DNA of 64,000 nt from Vicia villosa (Eukaryota > Streptophyta > Magnoliopsida > Fabales > Fabaceae). The notes under the pieces are model-generated. The model saw only the letters and a program-made list of their open reading frames with translations, was not told where the DNA came from and made no database searches. The number at the start of each line of letters is the position of its first letter. Within the stretch, counting starts at the first letter, position 1. The position numbers were made by a program, and so were the translations under genes. The DNA lies in assembly GCF_029867415.1 (NCBI RefSeq), contig NC_081185.1, positions 27,701,293-27,765,292 on the forward strand. The letters run 5' to 3'. Positions 57,301 through 64,000 of this stretch are shown here, in pieces.

Positions 57301-58114
57301 CTATGATAGTGAAAATCAAAAGAATGATCAAAGTCCTCGTTCTGAAGGATTAATGTCACACTTCGCCAGCCAAGAAGTAAACGCTATTGAAGATGAAGGA
57401 GTGTTCTTGAACCATATCATTCAGCCATATCCCGATGAGATTCCACCCATTTCCATGGGAATGTGGGATGCTGTGGGAGAACCAAACGGCGGGTATAACT
57501 ATCAGTATTCCGCACCTCAGAATTCTTATATTGCTATGGAAGACATTACCCCGACTGGATGGGGTGATCAAATTGGAAATGACGAAAGTTTCACAAGTCC
57601 CGTCACTGAGCAATATCAAAATCCACCCAAAGAAGTATGGGACACGCTAGGAGAACCCAGCGGCAAATATGACTATGTGGTGAAATATTCCGCTCCTCCA
57701 AGCTCACAAATTGCTATGAAGGACATTGTCCCAACTGGATGGGATGAACATTACGATGACAATTTCGCTTTCGAAGAAGCCAGGGAAATACCAAATAAAG
57801 AGGGTTGCTTTCTATCAGCATACACTCCTCATCAGGATGCACAAGTCTCTATTCAAAACATCATCCCGACTGCATGGGACGGCCTTATCGAGCATCTCGC
57901 TCAACCAACAGAGATATCTCAGCCTGGGCTCTCGTATCCAGCAGAGTATATCCCTTATCCCGAAGGATCACCGACTCATTTTCCCACTAATGAAATCAAT
58001 GCTGTGGAAGATGAAGAAGACAACTGCAACTGGAACAGCTGGATACTCCCTGCTCGCAACAGTGGATTGAACAACTGGAAAGCTGAGGATGTGATCTCCT
58101 TTGACCAGGAGTAA
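54338..58114 (+). CDS. Ogre gag-protease polyprotein
   Basis: Encodes 1258 aa from MESETSIKNLEAQ; the ATG at 54338 follows an acceptor-like TTTCAG, so it is preferred over an upstream ATG at 54293. Residues about 7-35 are a coiled coil, followed by a basic Lys-rich stretch. Gag capsid-like sequence spans about 145-300 (VPVFAKYDGVSCPKLHLRSY and later). A Cys/His cluster (CAYHSNCPGHDADHC) is near 412. The aspartic protease has VLVDNGSSLNVLP with the catalytic Asp at 800; the DNGS form, instead of DTGS, is common in this lineage. After the protease is a tail of about 350 residues with a 58-aa repeat. The ORF ends GAG TAA at 58114, near where Ogre splices to RT. Confidence 0.9.
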   Translation: MESETSIKNLEAQNAQVQVAILELAKGQQELKALIIKKKKKPKGSVGVSHLKRKIKIPVKKFKKPPIPETVGDDEQEDNQSNQGSAKPSLSSNEENDHSGDKPDEEKYQQLEDRMKAMEIQKIPGLDFNDLGLISDVVIPPKFKVPVFAKYDGVSCPKLHLRSYVRKIQPHTTDNKLWIHFFQESLSGTQLEWYYQLENTKVHTWEELAAAFYKQYQYNADLAPTRTQLRGMSMGPKESFKGYAQKWRDMAGRVQPPLSDRELVDMFMGTLTGPFYSHLLGSSSSGFTDLILTGEHVESGIQNGKIQIGSSSGTTKRPISGRNEVNATQIQKSRKSEQHQSVGAVLISTSAPQKDQQPKYTHRPDAPRRNFTRINMPISQALQHLLKADLITLKGHPKNVNTSSPNYRPDATCAYHSNCPGHDADHCWALKNKIQDMIDAGEIEFDPPETPNVITAPMPKHDKTVNAILDTVYIYDVNELSTPLCEVKGKLIRAGYFPGCDPDCFYCSCLPNGCENLRMGIQKWMDRRIIMFERLPSMDVLCKVFANGMRIEDASVISSLPFKISAKAPFKISATLKVASVVIASPTPFPYSSDKAVPWGYDTNVYVHGVKQGTSTEETAKLTTPTVGNIVGTSKITRSGRIFSPEISPNVAAGPVRVPVPNQNVNARGKEPQVEQVQTPVEITAEDPSKQEMEEILKIIYKSDYNIVEQLGHTASKISMLSLLKYSEAHAKALMKFLKAAHVPQEISVDQFENCVANLTVNNGLGFSDVDLTPAGKNHNKALHISIECNGTTLSHVLVDNGSSLNVLPKTVLEKLDFEGIVLQPSDVVVRAFDGSTRTVYGKVNLPIRVGSQIFDSIFYVMEIHPAYSCLLGRPWIHGANAVTSTLHQKLKYPVKGKIVTVYGEEEYVVSHLSNSKYVEMEDEFIETPCQSFEVVSPDVSTTKHIPATPTTTMASLKDAKAMIEQGDCTVWGQLPDIPYKSDKLGLGYDSENQKNDQSPRSEGLMSHFASQEVNAIEDEGVFLNHIIQPYPDEIPPISMGMWDAVGEPNGGYNYQYSAPQNSYIAMEDITPTGWGDQIGNDESFTSPVTEQYQNPPKEVWDTLGEPSGKYDYVVKYSAPPSSQIAMKDIVPTGWDEHYDDNFAFEEAREIPNKEGCFLSAYTPHQDAQVSIQNIIPTAWDGLIEHLAQPTEISQPGLSYPAEYIPYPEGSPTHFPTNEINAVEDEEDNCNWNSWILPARNSGLNNWKAEDVISFDQE
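57461..57885 (+). repeat. 58-aa repeats in the C-terminal tail of gag-protease
   Basis: Two units with period 174 bp (57461 and 57635) encode WDAVGEPNGGYNYQYSAP...IAMEDITPTGW and WDTLGEPSGKYDYVVKYSAP...IAMKDIVPTGW; a third partial unit reads SIQNIIPTAWDG. Confidence 0.85.
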
Positions 58115-58391
58115 ATGCCATTTCCTGTTCTCTTTGTGTATATTGTGCAAAGATAAAAATGGTTCCTGAACAATCGAACCATGAGCTTGAAAGCCGTGTG
58201 CCTTAGCACATCGGTCCTTCTATAAGGGCTTATCATATCATGATCATGTGCATTCAATAAAATCATGGGACGCTTGCATATTTAAATTTTATGATCCTTT
58301 TTCCTTCTTTCTTCGCTTTCAAATAGCTATGTTTTTTCTTCACACACACTCACATAATTAACATGCACATTCACATACACTCTGAATCCAG
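58111..58391 (+). other. Candidate Ogre intron between protease and RT
   Basis: A donor GTAAATG occurs at 58111 inside the last gag-protease codon, and an acceptor ...AATCCAG ends at 58391 just before the RT-frame sequence TCAACAACGATTC. Ogre elements are known to have an intron here. However, joining these exact sites leaves the frame off by one base, so either other sites are used or the frame is mutated. Confidence 0.5.
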
Positions 58392-61268
58392 TCAACAACG
58401 ATTCTGCTATTGCCCGTCATGACTTTGAAAGTCCGATCTACCAAACTGAGGACGAAAGTGAGGAAGATTGTGAAGTGCCAAGAGAACTTGCAAGGCTGCT
58501 AGAACAAGAAGACAAGGCCATACAGCCTCACGAGGAGCCAATTGAGGTCATCAACTTGAGCAGCAACGAAGAAAAGAAAGAAGTCAAAATAGGGGCTGAT
58601 TTAGAACACAACGTCAAGCAAAGACTGATTCAAATGCTGCGAGACTACGTCGAGATATTCGCCTGGTCCTATGAAGATATGCCAGGCCTTGACACGGACA
58701 TCGTAGTTCATCGCCTGCCAATCAAAGGAGGTAGCACTCCAGTCAAACAGAAACTACGAAGGAGTAGGCCTGATATGTCAAAAAAGATCAAAGACGAGGT
58801 TGAAAAACAGTTCAATGCCGGATTCCTAAAAGTTGTAAGTTATCCTCCTTGGATAGCTAACATCGTCCCTGTACCTAAAAAAGACGGGAAAGTCAGAATG
58901 TGCGTGGACTACAGAGATCTGAACCGGGCAAGCCCCAAAGATGATTTCCCTTTACCACACATCGATGTACTGGTTGACAATACCGCACAATGCAAGGTAT
59001 TCTCCTTTATGGACGGGTTCTCAGGGTACAATCAAATCAAGATGGCACCCGAAGACATGGAAAAAACAACCTTCACAACACCTTGGGGAACCTTTTATTA
59101 CAAAGTAATGCCCTTTGGTCTGAAAAACGCAGGAGCACGCAATCTACTATCTTAGCAAAAAGTTTACCGATTGTGAAACAAGATACTCACTACTCGAAAA
59201 AACTTGTTGTGCCTTAGCTTGGGCGGCTCGCCGACTAAGACAGTACATGCTAAATCACACCACTTTCCTAATCTCCAAGATGGGTCCCATCAAATACGTG
59301 TTCGAAAAACCTGCTCTCTCTGGAAGAATAGCGAGATGGCAAATGATCTTGACAGAATATGACATTCAATACACTTCACAAGAAGCAATCAAAGGAAGTG
59401 TGGTAGCTGATCATCTGGCTCATCAAGCAGTGGATGATTATCAAGCATTGAACTTTGACTTCCCAGACGAAGACATTATGCTAGTCAATGACTACAAACA
59501 ACCAGGACCAGAAGAAGGACCCAAGCCAGGATCCCGGTGGACTATGGTTTTTGACGGAGCTTCTAATGCACTTGGCAATGGCATCAGAGCTGTGATAATT
59601 TCCCCCGCAGGAAGTTACACACCGTTTACTGCCAGATTATGCTTCAATTGCACTAACAATATAGCCGAATACGAAGCATGTATTCTGGGTCTTAAAGCTG
59701 CAATCGATCTAAGAATCAAATTCCTGGAAGTCTACGGAGACTCGGCCTTGGTAATCTACCAAGTCAAAGGGGAATGGGACACAAAGCACCCGAATCTAAT
59801 TCCTTACGAAGAATATGTGCTGAGTTTGATTCCTTACTTCGAAGAAATCACTTTCGAACACATCCCACGCGAGGAAAATCAACTAGCTGATGCTTTAGCT
59901 ACCATGTCATCCATGTTCAAAGTCAGGTGGGACAACAAGGCGCCTATGATCACCATTTACAGGCAAGATGAACCATCCTATTGTAATGAGATCAATACCG
60001 AAGGAACCGAGGAAAAACCATGGTTCCATGAAGTAAAAAGATATCTCGAAGCTCAGGAGTACCCTGAAGGGGCATCCATTAATGACAGAAAGTTTCTAAG
60101 GAGGTTTGCTGCCAAATTCTTCCTAAGCAATGGAACCCTATACAAACGCAACCATGACTCGACTTTACTTCGCTGTGTAAACAAGAAGGAAGCAGAACAG
60201 ATCATGGAAGAAATACACAATGGTGCCTTCGGTACTCATTCCAGTGGACATACAATGGCTAAAAAGATCCTGAGAGCAGGTTATTACTGGTCTACCATGG
60301 AAACAGACTGCCATCATCACTCCCGAACATGTCACAAATGCCAGATATACGCTGACAAAGTACATGTACTTCCAGTTCCATTAAGCGTCCTGACGGCTCC
60401 ATGGCCTTTTGCAATGTGGGGTATTGATATGATTGGAGAAATCAAACCTACTGCCTCCAACGGACATCGCTTTATCCTGGTCGCTATTGACTACTTCACA
60501 AAGTGGGTAGAAGCAGCTTCATTTGCTTCTGTCACCAAAAATGTGGTGGCCCGGTTCATCAAATACAATCTCATTTGTCGGTACGGCATCCCTGAACGGA
60601 TTATCACGGACAATGGCACAAATCTAAACAACAGAATGATTACTGAACTTTGCACACAGTTCAAGATCAAACATCATAATTCTTCTCCATATCGACCAAA
60701 GATGAACGGCGCGGTGGAAGCTGCCAACAAGAACATCAAGAAAATCATACAAAAAATGACAGTAACCTACAAAGACTGGCATGAGATGTTGCCTTTTGCC
60801 CTTCATGGTTATCGCACATCTGCGCGTACTTCAACAGGGGCAACTCCATTCTCCTTAGTCTATGGTATGGAGGCAGTTCTTCCAATTGAAATTCAGATTC
60901 CTTCCCTAAGGATTATGTAAGAAGCCAATCTAGACGAAGACGATTGGATTCAAACACGGTTGGACCAGATAAACTTGATTGATGAGAAAAGGCTCGCAGC
61001 TATTTGTCATGGTCAGCTATACCAAAAGCGTATGATCAAAGCCTTCAACAAAAAAGTCAAAAGTCAAGCATACCAAACTGGTGGCTTGGTTGTCAAACGC
61101 ATCATCTTACCACAAGGTGATCCCAGAGGCAAATGGACTCCCACCTACGAGGGACCATTCATAATCAAGAAAATATTCTCCGGCGGCGCCATGTTGCTTA
61201 CCACCATGGATGGCGAGGATTTCCCACACCCTGTGAATGCGGACATAGTCAAAAAATACTTCTCTTAA
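58392..61268 (+). pseudogene. Ogre pol (RT, RNase H, archaeal-type RNase H, integrase), defective
   Basis: RT begins about 58392 and reads to KDGKVRMCVDYRDLN, FMDGFSGYNQI (motif A) and MPFGLKNAGA. There, near 59137, a deletion with a frameshift removes the RT half with YVDD and the start of RNase H; sequence resumes at YYLSKKFTDCE. The RNase H end, then an archaeal-type RNase H (WTMVFDGASN from about 59545), follow. Integrase has an HHCC finger (about 60225-60345) and the core Asp near 60424, Asp 60609 and Glu 60717 (D-35-E). A TAA at 60918 interrupts the frame, which continues in register to 61268 (GKWTPTYEGPF integrase tail). The element cannot reverse transcribe with its own protein. Confidence 0.92.
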
Positions 61269-61284
61269 AAAGAAAAAAAACAGC

Positions 61285-61440
61285 TCGCTAAGTTGAAAAC
61301 CTGAAAGGGCGACTTAGGCAAAAAAATGAGCGTCTCGCTGGATTGAAAACCCGAAAGGGCGGTCCAGGCAAAAGTTAGAGACTAAACAAATACTATCCCG
61401 GTAGGCTGAAAACCTGAAAGGGCGGCCTAGGCAAAAGTTA
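61285..61440 (+). repeat. Three degenerate repeats in the Ogre 3' region
   Basis: Units at about 61285, 61334 and 61398 share the core TTGAAAACCTGAAAGGGCG and end in AGGCAAAA. Spacing is about 50-60 bp. Confidence 0.85.
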
Positions 61441-62270
61441 GGGAATGAAGCATACAACAGTGTTCCGTTCAGCTGCCTACTCACCATCAAGATTCAACAC
61501 CTCAAAGACACCGATCAGTCCAATCACTTTCTTCCAACAAGTGAGGGATGAGATGCTCGAGGACAGATTGGCAATAGCAGAGTTGAAACTTGACTGGATT
61601 GTTTTCACATAGCTATTTATCTTCATAAATATTTTCCAAAGCTTTCTGACAGTTTCCTACTTCTAGGATTGTTGTCTCCCGGTGCTAACCAGCCTATCAT
61701 GGCTCTTTTTCAAAAATCAATGCAGCTTAGGCTCAAAAAATCACTATTTTCACTTTTTCTGTTTTAAATACGTAAACGTCCCAATGATAATTTTGAATGA
61801 ACATGTGCATTTGAATATGATTGATGTTTACCAGGAAAAACAGGAATAGCATTCAGGAAATGTCCCAATTATCTGGACATCATCCCATCAGAAGAAAATC
61901 CCCAAGAGAAACGCATTTCTCAGCAAATTCCTCAAAAAGATTTTCTCTTCAAAAGAAGTCTTATCCCCCAGCAGGGTTGTTCCAGATTACTATCTTCAGA
62001 AGGTGTGATCCCCGCACCCGGACTTGGTCAGATAGTGCATCGGAGGATTATGCATCTTCCTCATTCCCATTTGAAAGGGCATCAGAACTTCCAGCTACCT
62101 TTCATTCTCAAGAGATATTCAAAGATCCTTCAACAGAGTACCAGGGTTCTCAAAGAATTTCCCCAGCCAAGGGTACTCAAACAAGACAAAAGATCATCAA
62201 CGATCACAATATAGTCATATCCAGATGACTGGCGGAAATTTATTTTCCCAAATAGAAGCTCGACATCTCA

Positions 62271-62392
62271 CATTCATACATCACATATTCATATTCATAC
62301 ATCATATTCATACATCATATTCATACATCATATTCATACATCATATTCATACATCATGCATCATGCGCATATTCATGCGCATATTCATACAC
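62271..62392 (+). repeat. Minisatellite ATTCATACATCAT
   Basis: About eight short units of roughly 14-15 bp of the form CATATTCATACAT, then CATGCGCATATT variants. Confidence 0.9.
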
Positions 62393-62603
62393 AACATCAC
62401 ATGCATATTTCTCCGGGAATATCTCACATTTACATGCATCATAAACATTGCATATCACTAACTTGATTTTTCAGGTAGACGGATATCTTCAACAAAGATG
62501 TTCTCAATCACATGCAGTGTTCACCTGAATTCCATGAACAGTTCTCTCAGATATAATCAAGCCGAAGATTCATTCTGATCACTTACCAACTCAAAAACAG
62601 ACA

Positions 62604-62838
62604 TTGCAGATCTAAAGCGATACCTCAGACGGTTCCAAAACGATCTAGCATCACAGATCTAAAGTTGATACCTCAGACGGTTCCAAAACGATCTAGCATT
62701 GCAGGTCTAAAGCGATACCTCAGACGGTTCCAGAACGATCTAACATTGCAGATCTAAAGCGATACCTCAGACGGTTCCAGAACGATCTAACATTGCAGAT
62801 CTAAAGCAATACCTCAGACGGTTCCACAATGATCAACT
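62604..62838 (+). repeat. Five tandem 47-48 bp repeats
   Basis: Units begin at 62604, 62651, 62699, 62746 and 62793, each TTGCAGATCTAAAGCGATAC followed by CTCAGACGGTTCC and an AACGATCTA end. Two more diverged units may follow to about 62930. Confidence 0.92.
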
Positions 62839-63208
62839 TCCAAAATCTAAATCGGAAAAACTTTGGACAAGTTCCATAACGATTATCTTCCAAGACTTAA
62901 AGCGGCAACCTTGGACGGTTCCGAAACAGTCAACACAAAGACTTTCAAATCCTTCATCAAGATATAATCAATGGATTCATTCTGATGAACAAACCCTCAA
63001 CCCATTTACCAGGTGGCATCTGAAAGCCCATCTCAGGTAATGTTCCAATCTGCCAACAACATTTCGCAGACGACATTCAAATGCAACTTCCAACATCTCT
63101 TCTGATCAAGGTAAGTGCAAATTTTCAGGGCATCTGAATATTCAATCATCTTCTACCTTCAGATTTCAGACAATCTCTTCAGGTTTAAGAAGATTGAACA
63201 GGGGCAAC
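62839..63208 (+). other. Ogre 3' end and polypurine tract
   Basis: No ORF. It ends GATTGAACAGGGGCAAC, a purine-rich tract that primes plus-strand synthesis, directly before the LTR start. Confidence 0.7.
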
Positions 63209-64000
63209 TGTTATACCCCAAAATTTGCCCACATCTTTTTTCAAGAAAACTCCAATCTGAAAATTAAGAGTCTCATATAATTATGGATTATTTCAACAAA
63301 TATCCTAACATATGAAACACTTAGTTTTTAGAATTTTTCTTATACAGTAATTTGGCCTGCAGTTGAATTTATTCTTACGCAAACGCCAAATACTGTTTAT
63401 TACTTCACACATGCTATTTATTTATTTACAGATAAATAGTACTGACACAATTGGTACAGAGTTAAATCTTTTTGCAGGCGCAGAATCAGGAAACTCAGAC
63501 TGTACTGGTAACAGTATATTAGTTATTTATTATGTCTATGTTTTTAACAAGTCATGTAAATAAGCTTTAATCTTTCACATAAAACAAAAACAACAAAAAA
63601 GAAAATTAACTTTGACTGTTGATTTTTCACTCTAACTGCTACGTCAATACCTGGACAGTCAGTTGACAGCCAAACTGCTGGCAGTACAATTCTCAGTGTT
63701 TTGTACCATCAATCAAATCAATCTTTCACAATTCAAAATTCCAAGATTTTTGTTCTAGAAGTCTTCTGAATATCACGCGATTAGCAGAGACTCAACACTG
63801 CACAAAAATCAGGTACGCTTAACTGTCTCCTACATAAACAGTCCCTGACTAGGGTTTTCTTGTTTTTACAGGAGAAACAAGTTTTTGAGAGCTCAAATGG
63901 ATTTCATACACATCCATATATCTCAAAGTACCATCATACAAATTTTCAAACTTCAATTCACTCAGACGCACCGTCAGCAGCTCAAACAGTCAACAGACGA
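63209..64000 (+). repeat. 3' LTR of the Ogre element (first 792 bp)
   Basis: Starts TGTTATACCCC. It matches 47970-48760 base for base except one extra C near 63830. The LTR is cut by the window end, so the right TSD cannot be seen. Confidence 0.93.

Larger units (their letters stand above)
61269..62603 (+). other. Ogre 3' noncoding region, first part
   Basis: Follows the integrase stop. It has the GAAAACCTGAAAGGGCG repeats (61285-61440), a spacer without domains, and the ATTCATACATC array. Open frames of up to 135 codons (61821-62228) show no recognisable protein. Confidence 0.6.
47970..64000 (+). mobile_element. Ogre-type Ty3/gypsy (Tat lineage) retrotransposon, continuing past the window
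   Basis: Starts TGTTATACCCCAAAATTTGC at 47970; the same LTR start recurs at 63209. The LTR is about 4.04 kb, followed by an 18-bp primer site TGGCGACTCTGCTGGGGA (52013-52030), complementary to tRNA-Arg as in Ogre elements. The order ORF1, gag-protease, gap at the Ogre intron position, RT, RNase H, second archaeal-type RNase H, integrase, repeat-rich 3' region, polypurine tract defines Ogre. One LTR-to-LTR period is 15,239 bp, so the whole element should be about 19.3 kb. Pol is defective. The left and visible right LTR parts match except one base. Confidence 0.95.

Noticed and set aside
61821..62228. 135-codon frame in the Ogre 3' region
   Set aside because: Composition is like the surrounding noncoding repeats and no similarity to known retroelement proteins is visible.

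Overview
The window looks like nuclear DNA of a legume, most likely of the pea/vetch/lentil group (tribe Fabeae). The evidence is an Ogre-type Ty3/gypsy retrotransposon with about 4 kb LTRs and a tRNA-Arg-like primer site, several Ty1/copia families, CACTA and MITE elements, AT-rich spacers and spliced plant genes. Species is not determined. No bacterial-type features, CRISPR arrays, rRNA or convincing tRNA genes were seen.

Layout: 1-2166 AT-rich spacer. 2172-7074 an intact, very young Ty1/copia element (copia A) with LTRs identical by eye, a 5-bp TSD and one uninterrupted gag-pol ORF. 8230-14824 a cytosolic-type HSP70 gene with one intron, cut in its second exon by a 4.6 kb internally deleted copia element on the minus strand (copia B). 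The TSD and frame show the gene would be continuous for 633 residues without the insert. 15266-20157 a Tourist-like element (TSD TAA) that has itself received a 3.9 kb CACTA element (TSD AAT) carrying a truncated TNP2 transposase. 23391-24658 a decayed copia gag/protease on the minus strand.

The clearest intact host gene is an NRP/DCD-domain gene on the minus strand (25708-27418 coding, five coding exons, 298 aa) with a noncoding first exon near 28.5 kb. That first exon and its promoter are duplicated about 410 bp upstream. 29.5-31.7 kb is a MITE-like repeat and spacer. 31742-36614 is a second member of the copia A family with several stops and a frameshift. 37843-39703 is a Mutator-like element with clustered palindromes, a small ORF and a 132-bp-arm inverted repeat. 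40.4-43.0 kb holds a dead LINE RT fragment, a 165-bp-arm inverted repeat, a 34-bp tandem repeat, a hAT-like element with a nested MITE (9-bp TSD) and a SINE-like sequence. 45615-47475 is a 5'-truncated minus-strand copia A relative.

From 47970 to beyond the right edge lies one Ogre element: 5' LTR, tRNA-Arg PBS, the extra ORF1, gag-protease, a pro/RT gap where Ogre has an intron, an interrupted pol, a repeat-rich 3' region, PPT and the first 792 bp of the 3' LTR. Its RT has lost the YVDD-containing half and its integrase tail has a stop, yet the visible LTR parts differ by only one base. Functionally the window is a nested retrotransposon landscape with one live-looking regulatory gene (NRP) and one freshly disrupted chaperone gene.
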